NCBI GenBank assembly: GCA_017415165.1
Contig: JAFQIY010000072.1
Location: forward strand, 1-64,000
Length of the DNA stretch: 64,000 bases
Direction of reading: 5' to 3'
DNA from: Oscillospiraceae bacterium
Lineage (GTDB): Bacteria; Bacillota; Clostridia; Oscillospirales; Ruminococcaceae
The notes beneath the pieces were generated by a model that worked only from the letters and a program-made list of their open reading frames with translations, made no database searches and was not told the origin of the DNA. Position numbers and translations under genes: made by a program. Positions 37,601 through 45,474 of the stretch are shown here, piece after piece; the stretch's first letter is position 1; every line of letters begins with the position of its first letter.

Positions 37601-38128
37601 GGCGGAGAGCTTATCGGTGATTTCAGCTATCAGAAGAAATCAATCTGGCTTACATATATCCCCGAAACCTACAAGCTTTCAAAGAAGCTTAAAGGCGTGC
37701 ACACTATCACCTTTGAGTCGGCTGACGGCTTTGATATCGAGGGCTTCATCTTTGAAAAGCAGGCAAAGGAATTTACCGAGCTTATGGCAGTTGACTGCGA
37801 TAAAATCTACGGCGATAAGTTTACAGTAAACGCTGACGACGTAACAGGTATCGGAAACAATGTCGTACTTGATTTCGGCGAGTTTGATTTCACGGAAAAT
37901 GCCCCGACAGCTGTCGCCGTAACAGGCAGGTCACAGCTTCCGCTGAACAGCATAAACATTCTTACAAGCGGAGATACCGAGGGCAGAATTATTGTTGAAT
38001 TTGAGCGTGCCGAGGAATACACCGAGCGTATTTTCCCTGTTGAAAATCTCGTCGGCAAGTGTAAGGTTTCGTTTACATTCCTTCCTGGCAGCGATTTCGA
38101 TTTCAAGTCATTCAGATTTATTAAGTAA
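34682..38128 (+). CDS. GH2 family beta-galactosidase, multidomain
   Basis: The 1148-residue enzyme has a GH2 sugar-binding jelly roll (LPHDWLI at residue 34), an immunoglobulin-like domain and a TIM barrel. The acid/base Glu is in IIGWSVGNEIYD near 388 and the nucleophile in IYGSETAS near 466. The barrel is followed by DUF4982-like and Ig-like domains, and from about 760 by an additional region ending in a carbohydrate-binding-like beta domain. No signal peptide is visible, so it is probably intracellular. The substrate is probably a beta-galactoside; beta-glucuronidase or mannosidase members share the fold. AAGGAG precedes the ATG. Confidence 0.88.
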   Translation: MSVTKLICDGWEFVKTPIGTEYSDSLEWKSVDLPHDWLIYNTKNLYETSTGWYRRKLFYTPAEGIAALRFEGVYMDCRVYVNGECAGEWKYGYSTFEFEITDLLREGENLISVRVDHREPNSRWYSGAGIFRPVYFRQYPACRIVPDGIYISADTDGSVTVTTETERPEGVSVWGLRLRHTVILDGEEIVSVEKDCCACDRSCIDGYVLNDNRLYAVNDDRMKIPAPKLWDIDSPVLYTLKTELVRNGEVIDCEENRFGLRKIEFTPDKGFFLNGRHVKLHGCCEHHDLGALGAAVNRAAIRRKLEKLRVMGINSVRTSHNMPAVELMELADEMGFLVLSEGFDMWEMPKTTYDYARFFKEWIDKDVASWVRRDRNHPSIIGWSVGNEIYDTCAGERGQEIASLLMNRVRRHDPRCNGYVTIGSNYMQTENAQKCADIVKLAGYNYAERLYNEHHKQHPDWLIYGSETASVIQSRGIYHFPLSQSVLADDNEQCSAIGNCCTGWGAKNTEACIIPDRDAEFCAGQFIWTGFDYIGEPTPYSTKNSYFGQYDTAGFPKDSAYVFRAEWTDYKKSPFVHIFPYWDFTEGEDIDIRVTSNAPLVKLFFNGNEIGAKEIDHIRGKELTLDVIMKYEQGELLAVAYDENGNEIARDVKRSFGDTAELRLVPDKTELKADGTDLIFVDISAYDKNGEHVANANNRVFVNVSGAGRLVGLDNGDSTDYEQYKGTSRRLFSGKLLAIIAAKKTAGDIDVTVTSPTLPDSTLKLKAVPAEVIEGISAQEENKPCEFDCTAAENDIPVRKIAFVSERKVFTPEYKELTFRTEVYPANSSYCDEIEYRITTVLGIASNLAEIVSVKGGAVTVHCKGDGEFYLRALCKNGTDKYHILSQIKLSGEGLGAAFFDPYQLVRGGLHTVASENIGNGIQHGAKFAYNSSWFGFENVDFGAVGSDTVTFPIFANCANAVGIRVYDGIPNEGGELIGDFSYQKKSIWLTYIPETYKLSKKLKGVHTITFESADGFDIEGFIFEKQAKEFTELMAVDCDKIYGDKFTVNADDVTGIGNNVVLDFGEFDFTENAPTAVAVTGRSQLPLNSINILTSGDTEGRIIVEFERAEEYTERIFPVENLVGKCKVSFTFLPGSDFDFKSFRFIK

Positions 38129-38153
38129 ATTCACAAGTCCACGGACAGCACAC

Positions 38154-38197
38154 AGCTTTCCTATGGTGTTTGGATAGCACTATAGGAAAGCTTTTTT
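38154..38197 (+). terminator. Terminator of the large GH2 gene
   Basis: AGCTTTCCTAT (38154-38164) pairs with ATAGGAAAGCT (38182-38192), followed by TTTTT. Confidence 0.9.
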
Positions 38198-38269
38198 ATC
38201 GGGCAATTTTTATTGCAGAGTGTATTTCAGATAATTACGGTTATTTTTTTGAATTTTTGGAACAGCCTG

Positions 38270-38298
38270 TTGACATTTGAAAAATAAAATAGGATAAT
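38270..38298 (+). promoter_or_regulatory. Promoter of the GH59-like gene
   Basis: TTGACA (38270-38275) and GATAAT (38293-38298) are 17 bp apart, 31 bp before the GTG start. Confidence 0.7.
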
Positions 38299-38329
38299 AA
38301 ATATAATCTGAATTCAAGGAGGATATCCT

Positions 38330-40666
38330 GTGAAAATAAGAATTGAAACGAAAAAGGCAAATCTGAATAAAAATAAGCTGTGGCGCGGTGCAGGAATGGT
38401 CAGCGGAAATAATTCCTCGCGTCTGCTGCTTGACTACAAGGCAGACCATCCCGACAGGTACTATGAAATCCTTGACTGTATTTTCGGTGCAGATGGTGTC
38501 GGTGTAAATCATCTGAAGCTTGAAATGGGTTCGGATATAAATTCAACCTCTGGCACAGAGCCCTGTGTTATGCGATATGAGGACGAAATCCCCGATGTTA
38601 CAAGGGGAGCAGGTTTTCAGCTTGCCGCTGATGTGAAAAAGCGTTACCCCGATGTTACTCTTGATATGCTCTACTGGAGCGAGCCTGCCTGGGTAACGAA
38701 ATCTGCGGACGTTTACGCTTCCAGATACAAGTGGTACAAGGAAACACTCGTTGCTGCCTATAATACATACGGATTGAAATTTGACTATGTAAGCCTTTCG
38801 AGAAATGAGCGTGACATTGAACCTGAATGGATAAAATACGCTGCAAAGAGACTTAAAACCGAAACGGATTGCCCCTATGATTTTTCAGCAATAAAAATTG
38901 TTGCCGCAGATGAGGATAACGCCTGGTGGATTGCTCAGATAATGGCTGACGACGAAGATGTGAGAAATGCTGTTGATGTGGTGGGAAGCCATTATACAAG
39001 CCACGCTACCGATAACGCAAAGCTTATGTCCGACAGATATGGGAAGGAAATATGGTTCAGTGAGGGGAGTCCTCCGATGAACTATCCGAAAGGCACAGCA
39101 CGCTTTAACGGCTCAGGACTTTCGGGAATAAACGGTACACTTGATATTGCCAACAGAATTATTGCAATGTACCCCTGCGGCAGAATGACTCTGTACGAGT
39201 ATCAGCCTGTTGTTTCCGCCTATTATGACGGCGTGACCTTCTGCCATAAAGCACTTATCAATGCCGCAGAGCCTTGGAGCGGTTATTATACCCTCGAAAG
39301 CGGCTACTATATGTCACTGCACTTTTCACGATTTTTCCCTAAGGGCTGGAGTATGATTGACAGCGCTTGTTACAACGACAGCAAAAAGGGAGGTGACGGT
39401 CACGCACTGGTTGATACTGTGTACAGCTTTATGACAGCTTGCAACCCCGAAACAGGTGACTACAGCACGGTTATTGTAAATTCAACCGATAAGGATATTA
39501 CCTACGAATTTGAAGCGGACTCTGCAAAAACGGTGAATATATGGGAAACAAGAGGCAGCGGTAACGGAGCTTACGATGAAAATTATTTCAGAAAAACAGC
39601 AAGTATTATCCCGCAAAAATCGGCAGAAGAATTTACATATTCCGTAACAGTAAAGCCGTTTTCATTAGTCACCGTTTCAACCCTCGATACAGCGGAAGAA
39701 AAGCGCAGTGAGTACAAGTCCGAGGTTATGGCATTGCCCTATATCGACAATTTCAGCTATGACGAAGCTTTTGCTTCTTCAAGAGGCGGTGCACCGAAAT
39801 ATACTACTGACCAAGGCGGAGCGTTTGAGGTTGCAGACGGCAGGCTGGTACAGAAAATTACTCCCGAAACAAAGGCTATGGAATGGGGCGGTACACCTGC
39901 CCCGACAACCTGCTTGGGTGATGACCGTTGGTACAATTATTCCGTTTCGGCAGATGTACAGCTTGCAAAATCGGATAATCCTGAGAAAAATTTCGTCGGA
40001 GCAGGTCTGCGTTATAGTCTTGCGTGTATGGGCGCAAGCGGTTATTCCCTTATTGTTTTTGAAAACCGCACGTGGCAGCTGAGAAGAAACACTGAAACCG
40101 TCCTGACGGGAAAAGCTGATTTCAATCCATATGAAACCAACACAATTACCGTTTCTGCTGATGAAGAAAAAATAAGTGCCTGTATAAACGGAAAAACGAT
40201 TGCTGAGTATTCAGATAAAATTATTCTGAGTGCAGGACGTGCCGCACTTTACAGCTCATATAACAAGAATTCATTTTCCTGCATAAGAATTGTGCCGCTG
40301 GAAAACAAGCCGTATTGTATCGAGCGTGTTGATGATACGGATTTCTGCTTTGAGTACAAGCACGGCTGGGAGCATTCGCTTATGTGTGGATTTGCAAATT
40401 ATAAACGCACCCTTTCCACAGGCAGCGCAGGTGCAGAAGCGATATTCCGTTTCCGTGGGACAGGTTTTGCCCTTTTCGGAAATAATGATGAAGCTGAAAT
40501 AGAAGTCAGCGTTGACGGTACAACTGAAAAAAGAAAAATAAATTCTGTAGGAAACCGTGAAATTTTTTACAGCAGAAGCAAGCTTGCCGATGGTGAGCAT
40601 ACAGTCATAATCAGGGTGCTTTCAGGCACGCTCAATATTGACAGCGGACAGATTATGCGTAAATAG
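38330..40666 (+). CDS. GH59-like galactosidase (galactocerebrosidase family)
   Basis: The 778-residue protein starts at GTG behind AAGGAGG. The N-terminus GAGMVSGNNSSRLLLDY and LKLEMGSDINSTSGTEP follow the GH59 pattern of galactosylceramidases. The probable acid/base Glu is in SRNERDIEPEW near 159 and the nucleophile in IWFSEGS near 244. After the TIM barrel and a beta-sandwich there is a lectin-like domain (about 470-655) and a further beta domain. Bacterial members act as beta-galactosidases on plant galactan or arabinogalactan. No signal peptide is visible. With the neighbouring GH2 enzymes it suggests use of galactose-containing side chains. Confidence 0.83.
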   Translation: MKIRIETKKANLNKNKLWRGAGMVSGNNSSRLLLDYKADHPDRYYEILDCIFGADGVGVNHLKLEMGSDINSTSGTEPCVMRYEDEIPDVTRGAGFQLAADVKKRYPDVTLDMLYWSEPAWVTKSADVYASRYKWYKETLVAAYNTYGLKFDYVSLSRNERDIEPEWIKYAAKRLKTETDCPYDFSAIKIVAADEDNAWWIAQIMADDEDVRNAVDVVGSHYTSHATDNAKLMSDRYGKEIWFSEGSPPMNYPKGTARFNGSGLSGINGTLDIANRIIAMYPCGRMTLYEYQPVVSAYYDGVTFCHKALINAAEPWSGYYTLESGYYMSLHFSRFFPKGWSMIDSACYNDSKKGGDGHALVDTVYSFMTACNPETGDYSTVIVNSTDKDITYEFEADSAKTVNIWETRGSGNGAYDENYFRKTASIIPQKSAEEFTYSVTVKPFSLVTVSTLDTAEEKRSEYKSEVMALPYIDNFSYDEAFASSRGGAPKYTTDQGGAFEVADGRLVQKITPETKAMEWGGTPAPTTCLGDDRWYNYSVSADVQLAKSDNPEKNFVGAGLRYSLACMGASGYSLIVFENRTWQLRRNTETVLTGKADFNPYETNTITVSADEEKISACINGKTIAEYSDKIILSAGRAALYSSYNKNSFSCIRIVPLENKPYCIERVDDTDFCFEYKHGWEHSLMCGFANYKRTLSTGSAGAEAIFRFRGTGFALFGNNDEAEIEVSVDGTTEKRKINSVGNREIFYSRSKLADGEHTVIIRVLSGTLNIDSGQIMRK

Positions 40667-40670
40667 CAAA

Positions 40671-40699
40671 AATCCCCTTGCTCATAAAGCAAGGGGATT
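40671..40699. terminator. Bidirectional terminator, GH59/GH5
   Basis: AATCCCCTTGCT (40671-40682) pairs with AGCAAGGGGATT (40688-40699) around CATAA. It lies between convergent genes. Confidence 0.85.
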
Positions 40700-40704
40700 A
40701 ACTG

Positions 40705-42231
40705 TCATTCTATGATTTTTTCATACATTTCCGCAAGCTCAGGGTCAATCATTTTGCAGGTGTTTCTGTCATAGTGACCGCCAGGTGTGCTCCAGAGTAC
40801 GGGACACATATTTCGTTTGTAGGCCTCTTTGCATACCGTTGAAAGATACAGCCTTACCGAGTCCATATCCTTGTTTTCGGTAGGACAGCCGTATTCGCCG
40901 ATTATTACAGGAATACCTTTGTCGGTGAAAGTCTTTTTCATCAGATCAAGCTGTTCAGCCAGATAAGCCTTTTCTGAGGCTGTACCCCATGTGCGCTGGG
41001 ATTTACCCCAATCAACATCCTCCGTGATAATCGCAAATGTTGCAGGTGCATAATAGTGTACCGAAATGGCACATCTTCCCGCTGGGTCGTCAGGCATTTT
41101 GAAAAGGCTGTCACAGGTGTGGTCTATGTTGGTGTTGTAGCCTGAAATAAGCAGGTGACGCTTATCATTGTTGCCGCCCGATGAACGTATCACGTCAACA
41201 AAAGTCTGATTGACCTTGTTGACAAGTGCGTAGGACTCAGACTTGCCTGCAGCGCCTTTCCACGGGTCCCATACCGAGCTCCAGCCAAGCTCCTCATTCT
41301 GAGACTCAAATACAAGTCTGTGGTCGTAATCGGCAAAAGCTGCACTGACCTGTTCCCATATTTTTGTGTAGCGCTTCATACATTCATCTGTTTCGGTAGG
41401 AAATTTTTCCATCCAGCCGTTATCCCAGTGAAGATTCATTATTACATACAAATCACATTCCAGCGCCCAGTCAACTGCTTCACGGACGGTTTCGATGTAT
41501 TCCTTGCTGACGGTGTAATTTTCACCCATCATATTTGACCACGCCACAGGAATACGCAAAACGCCGAAGCCAGCGACCTTGTAGCCCTTAATCATTGCCT
41601 TTGTGATAACAGGACTTCCCCACGCAGTTTCATAGGATTCGGGTGTGCCGTCGCCCCATTGTACAATCCAGTCACCGCAGGCTTCATATGTATTTCCAAG
41701 GTTTATGCCAATACCCATATCTGCAACAATTTCCTGAGTAGTCATATCCCAGTCTGAGGCAGACGGCTTGGCTTTAGTGGTTGTTTCGGCTTCGGTGCTG
41801 ATTGGCGTTTCAGATACAGTTGTTTTAGCAGCTGTTGTTTGAATTGCGGTTGTTTCGGCTTTTGCAGTTGTTTCAGATGTAGCAGATGTTTCAACCGCTG
41901 TAGTTGTCAAGGCTGTTTCGGAAGCTGATGCAGCAGTTGAGGAAGCCGTTTCTTCAATTGTTTCCTGTGCAGCAGTTTCGGCAGCAGACTCTGAAACAGT
42001 GGTTTCAGGTACTGTAATTTCCTCTGCCGTGGTTTCAACAGCAGCTGCTGTTTCAGTAACAGTTTCAGACATTGTTTCAGTAACAGTTTCAGACATTGTT
42101 TCAGCAACAGCTGCAGTTACTGATGAAGCTTCTGCGGAATGGTACTCCGAATTGTCTGTGTTTTTCTTTTCACAGGCAGAAAAGCTTAGCAGCAATGCTG
42201 CTGCGCAGATGATTGATAAAATTCGTTTCAT
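40705..42231 (-). CDS. GH5 endoglucanase lipoprotein
   Basis: The 508-residue protein has a lipobox SFSAC (cysteine 20) and an exceptionally long Thr/Glu/Ala/Ser linker to about residue 158. The GH5 barrel (about 165-508) begins GIGINLGNTYEA and contains RIPVAWSNM, MNLHWDNGW, the acid/base Glu in ESQNEELGW near 310 and the nucleophile in IIGEYGCP near 445. The pattern fits the GH5_4 subfamily, which cuts xyloglucan or mixed-linkage glucans, though subfamily is by eye only. A 24-bp perfect tandem duplication is visible inside the linker. A GAGGTG site precedes the ATG. Confidence 0.93.
   Translation of the reverse strand: MKRILSIICAAALLLSFSACEKKNTDNSEYHSAEASSVTAAVAETMSETVTETMSETVTETAAAVETTAEEITVPETTVSESAAETAAQETIEETASSTAASASETALTTTAVETSATSETTAKAETTAIQTTAAKTTVSETPISTEAETTTKAKPSASDWDMTTQEIVADMGIGINLGNTYEACGDWIVQWGDGTPESYETAWGSPVITKAMIKGYKVAGFGVLRIPVAWSNMMGENYTVSKEYIETVREAVDWALECDLYVIMNLHWDNGWMEKFPTETDECMKRYTKIWEQVSAAFADYDHRLVFESQNEELGWSSVWDPWKGAAGKSESYALVNKVNQTFVDVIRSSGGNNDKRHLLISGYNTNIDHTCDSLFKMPDDPAGRCAISVHYYAPATFAIITEDVDWGKSQRTWGTASEKAYLAEQLDLMKKTFTDKGIPVIIGEYGCPTENKDMDSVRLYLSTVCKEAYKRNMCPVLWSTPGGHYDRNTCKMIDPELAEMYEKIIE
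42051..42098. repeat. 24-bp perfect tandem duplication in the GH5 linker
   Basis: Two identical 24-bp units (42051-42074 and 42075-42098) encode a repeated eight-residue block rich in Glu, Thr and Val. In-frame slippage of such units is a likely way for these linkers to lengthen. Confidence 0.9.
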
Positions 42232-42345
42232 AATCGGTCACCTCTGTTGAAGATAATTGAAATTATTTACATTTATATTACCAATAATCTGCTGTTTTAG
42301 TCAATTGGTTATTATGATGATTTTTGTGCGATTTTTTTATAACAG

Positions 42346-42374
42346 TTGACAACAGTAATGCGTAGTGTTATAAT
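42346..42374 (+). promoter_or_regulatory. Promoter of the EAL/GH5 operon
   Basis: TTGACA (42346-42351) and TATAAT (42369-42374) are 17 bp apart, about 110 bp before the chosen ATG, leaving a moderately long leader. Confidence 0.8.
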
Positions 42375-42484
42375 TATAAAAAGGTTATGTCGGTTGTCAA
42401 TTATGTGTAAAAATATTGTTGAAAATCGGTTTTATGCTCTCGGACGTGTGCCCGAACACAAAACCATATGGGAGTAGAATAATT

Positions 42485-44173
42485 ATGAGCAAAATATGCA
42501 GCGAGCTTTACAGGGATTTCTTTTACAAAATCAATGGTATGACATTTGAAATGGACGAATTTATTTCAAAAGTCAGCGGGGCAATGCCTGAAATTGCACA
42601 GGTGCTTGAAATCGGATGTTGTGCAGAAACTTTTATCGCTCCTGAAAACCCATTCAATCTTAATGGAATTAATCAATCGGTGACATTCTATAAACATCCT
42701 GAAGGATATGATGAACACCCTGAGACTTTCGTTTTTCATACAGGCGAGGGCGGAAGCCTGAGTATATCTTTCTATCCGAAAAAGGGGCATATCTGGAATG
42801 AAGCTGAGCTTTCAGATATTTCTTTTATAGCTGAAAACCTTTTCATAATCGGCGGCAGAGTTCAGATGCTGAGCGTGCTGAAAAAAGTCAGCATTACCGA
42901 TATAGGTACAGGTGCTTCGAATATGAGCGGGCTTGGTATGCACGCTGAACAGCTTTTGGAATCAGGTGCTTTCAAGGATTATGCAGTATTTTTCATTAAT
43001 CTGAAAAATTTCAAATTCATAAATCAGAGTGTTGGCGAAAGAAAAGCCGATTTTATCATTAGGGATTATGCTAAAAAGCTTCTGAATTATATAAACGACG
43101 ATGAGAAGCTGGCACGTCCCGGAGGAGACAATTTCTGTGCAATAATAAAGAAAGAACGTGTTGATGATTTCCTTGAATTCATTTCAGGTATATCCTTTGA
43201 GGTTGAGGCAGCAGGAGAAAAACGTATCGTAAACGTTAATTCCAGAGCAGGTGTATATATGGTAAATGAAGGTGACCCGATAGTGGTTGCTTTTAACGCT
43301 GCTTCTACGGCTCTGAATATTGCCAAGACATCCGGACGCGGTGATGTAATCCGTTTCAAGGCAGATATGCTTGATAAAACGATAAAGGCAAATGAAATTT
43401 CATCTGTTTTCCCTGACGCACTGATAAGAGAGGAATTTGCAGTTTATTATCAGCCTAAGGTCGGACTTTCTGATAATTCTCTTTGCGGTTGTGAGGCACT
43501 TACCCGCTGGATAAGAAACGGTAAGATTATTTCCCCTGCAGATTTTATTCCTGTTCTTGAACGTGAAGGAACAATATGCCGTCTTGACTTTTACGTGCTG
43601 GACAAGGTATGCGCTGACATAAAGCGCTGGCTTGATATGGGACTTGTTCCTGTCAGGGTTTCAACAAACTTTTCAAAGCTTCATCTTCACAATGAGGATT
43701 TTGCCGATAGAATTATCGGAATAATAAACAAGCACGGAATAGACCCGTCGCTTATTGAAGTAGAGCTTACAGAGTCGTCAGGTTATGAGGATTACGAAGC
43801 GCTGGCTGAATTTGTAAGAAAAATGAAAAGCTATGGTGTAAGCACTTCTATTGATGATTTCGGCACGGGATACAGCTCGCTTAATCTGCTTAAAGACCTT
43901 GATGTTGATATTATCAAGCTTGACAAGTCATTCCTTGATAATCTCGGGGATGAAAAGAAATCTGACGAAGTTGTAATTCGACATATTGTAAATATGGTAA
44001 ATGAACTCGATATGAAAGTTGTTGCCGAGGGCGTGGAAACGAATGTGCAGGCTGATTTGCTGGAGAATTTCAGCTGCAGTATGGCACAGGGTTATCTGTT
44101 TGACAAGCCGCTGCCGTGCAGTGAATTTGAAAAACGTCTCAGGTCAGGACGAGTTTATCAGGGTGTAAGATGA
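42485..44173 (+). CDS. Degenerate-GGDEF/EAL cyclic-di-GMP phosphodiesterase
   Basis: From the ATG at 42485 (GGGAG about 10 bp upstream) the protein has 562 residues; a TTG at 42416 adds 23 residues without a ribosome site. An N-terminal sensor-like region of about 135 residues is unassigned. The GGDEF domain reads RPGGDNFCA, lacking the catalytic Glu, so it is probably inactive or GTP-sensing. The EAL domain (about 310-550) keeps EAL, NFSKLHL, ELTESS, DDFGTGYSSL, KLDKSF and VAEGVET, so hydrolysis of c-di-GMP is likely. A GH5 gene follows 25 bp downstream. No membrane helices are seen. Confidence 0.9.
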   Translation: MSKICSELYRDFFYKINGMTFEMDEFISKVSGAMPEIAQVLEIGCCAETFIAPENPFNLNGINQSVTFYKHPEGYDEHPETFVFHTGEGGSLSISFYPKKGHIWNEAELSDISFIAENLFIIGGRVQMLSVLKKVSITDIGTGASNMSGLGMHAEQLLESGAFKDYAVFFINLKNFKFINQSVGERKADFIIRDYAKKLLNYINDDEKLARPGGDNFCAIIKKERVDDFLEFISGISFEVEAAGEKRIVNVNSRAGVYMVNEGDPIVVAFNAASTALNIAKTSGRGDVIRFKADMLDKTIKANEISSVFPDALIREEFAVYYQPKVGLSDNSLCGCEALTRWIRNGKIISPADFIPVLEREGTICRLDFYVLDKVCADIKRWLDMGLVPVRVSTNFSKLHLHNEDFADRIIGIINKHGIDPSLIEVELTESSGYEDYEALAEFVRKMKSYGVSTSIDDFGTGYSSLNLLKDLDVDIIKLDKSFLDNLGDEKKSDEVVIRHIVNMVNELDMKVVAEGVETNVQADLLENFSCSMAQGYLFDKPLPCSEFEKRLRSGRVYQGVR

Positions 44174-44198
44174 TAACGGAATATTTCGGAGGAGCATT

Positions 44199-45314
44199 AT
44201 GAAAAAAGCTGTGATTTTATTGTTGATGTGCGCAATGCTGACAGGCTGTGAAACAGGTGCCGCTTCTGATGTATCAGTGCAGACAACTGAGCAGATTACG
44301 GTAACTGCTGCTGAAACCATTTCCATAGCCGATGAAGCTTCTGCTGAAGCAACTCAGAAAGCAACGGAAATCTCTGCTGAGGAAACAACCAAAACCACGG
44401 AGGTTTCAGAAACCGAAAAAACAGAAAGCACTCCCGTTGCATACTACGGCGAGATAATTACAGACGGAAATAAGCTTGTGGGAAAGAACACCGGTGAAAC
44501 TGTCCGTGTTACAGGAATGAGCTTCTTCTGGAGCAACTGGTCGCAGAAATATTATACCGCTGATTATGTGGATTATCTTGTGGACGATTACAACTGTGAG
44601 ATAGTGCGCTGTTCATACGGCGTGCAGGATAATGGTGTGCCCCACGACAAATCCTGCGAGCCGCTTATCGAGGACGTAATTGAACAGGCTATCGAAAGAG
44701 GCGTCTATGTAATTGTTGACTGGCATTCTCACGGTGCACACAATAATCCCGATGAGGCAATTGCTTATTTTGAGCAGCTTGCGGAAAAATACGGAAGCTA
44801 TGACAATGTCATTTTTGAAATCTATAATGAGCCTACGCAGGTCAGCTGGGATACTGTAAAAGCATACGCTGAAAAGGTTATTCCTGCAATAAGAAAGTAT
44901 TCGGACAATCTTGTTATTGTAGGCTCACCGACCTGGTCGCAGGACGTACTTTTAGCGGCTGATAATCCTGTCAACGGCGAAAATATCGCGTATACACTCC
45001 ACTTCTATGCAGGTACTCATAAGCAGTGGCTCAGGGATAATGCTGATAAGGCGCTTGAAAAGGGAATTCCGCTTTTTGTTACCGAGTGGGGCAGCGTAAA
45101 TGCAGACGGAAACGGAAGCATTGACAGGACTTCTACCGAGGAATGGTTTGAGTGGATGGACAAGAACAATATTTCAAGCTGTAACTGGGCAGTAAACGAC
45201 AAGGACGAGGGCTCAAGTATTTTTAAACAGGACAGCATCCTGAGCGAAACGGGTAAGTACATAATGGAGCTTATCCGTGAAAGAACTGAAAATGCCGAAT
45301 GGCGTGGCAATTAA
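44199..45314 (+). CDS. GH5 cellulase lipoprotein
   Basis: The 371-residue protein has a lipobox MLTGC (cysteine near 17) and a Thr/Glu/Ala/Ser linker to about residue 80. The compact GH5 domain contains RVTGMSFFWSNW, VDWHSHGAHNNPD, the acid/base Glu in EIYNEPTQ near 210 and the nucleophile in FVTEWGSV near 294. This is the classic GH5_2-type cellulase pattern, cutting beta-1,4-glucan at the cell surface. GGAGG lies before the ATG. It is 25 bp after the EAL gene and ends at a terminator, so c-di-GMP hydrolysis and cellulose attack may share one transcript. Confidence 0.93.
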   Translation: MKKAVILLLMCAMLTGCETGAASDVSVQTTEQITVTAAETISIADEASAEATQKATEISAEETTKTTEVSETEKTESTPVAYYGEIITDGNKLVGKNTGETVRVTGMSFFWSNWSQKYYTADYVDYLVDDYNCEIVRCSYGVQDNGVPHDKSCEPLIEDVIEQAIERGVYVIVDWHSHGAHNNPDEAIAYFEQLAEKYGSYDNVIFEIYNEPTQVSWDTVKAYAEKVIPAIRKYSDNLVIVGSPTWSQDVLLAADNPVNGENIAYTLHFYAGTHKQWLRDNADKALEKGIPLFVTEWGSVNADGNGSIDRTSTEEWFEWMDKNNISSCNWAVNDKDEGSSIFKQDSILSETGKYIMELIRERTENAEWRGN

Positions 45315-45328
45315 TATCTGAATAAGAG

Positions 45329-45362
45329 GAAGCTTTACCTGAGGGTAAGGCTTCTTTGTTTA
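45329..45362 (+). terminator. Terminator of the EAL/GH5 operon
   Basis: GAAGCTTTACC (45329-45339) pairs with GGTAAGGCTTC (45344-45354), with one G-U pair, followed by TTTGTTTA. Confidence 0.8.
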
Positions 45363-45402
45363 TTATTACTGAATTTTATTGAGAATTTTTTCTATAAAAT
45401 AC

Positions 45403-45429
45403 TAAAGTTTTTTGTGGATTTGCCGATAA
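45403..45429 (+). promoter_or_regulatory. Sigma-D (sigma-28) promoter of the flagellin gene
   Basis: TAAA (45403-45406), a 15-bp spacer and GCCGATAA (45422-45429) match the motility sigma-factor consensus exactly. It lies 46 bp before the flagellin start codon. Confidence 0.92.
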
Positions 45430-45474
45430 ATATATTGTAAGTTTGTTATTAATTCAGGAAAGGAGGAAGCTGAA

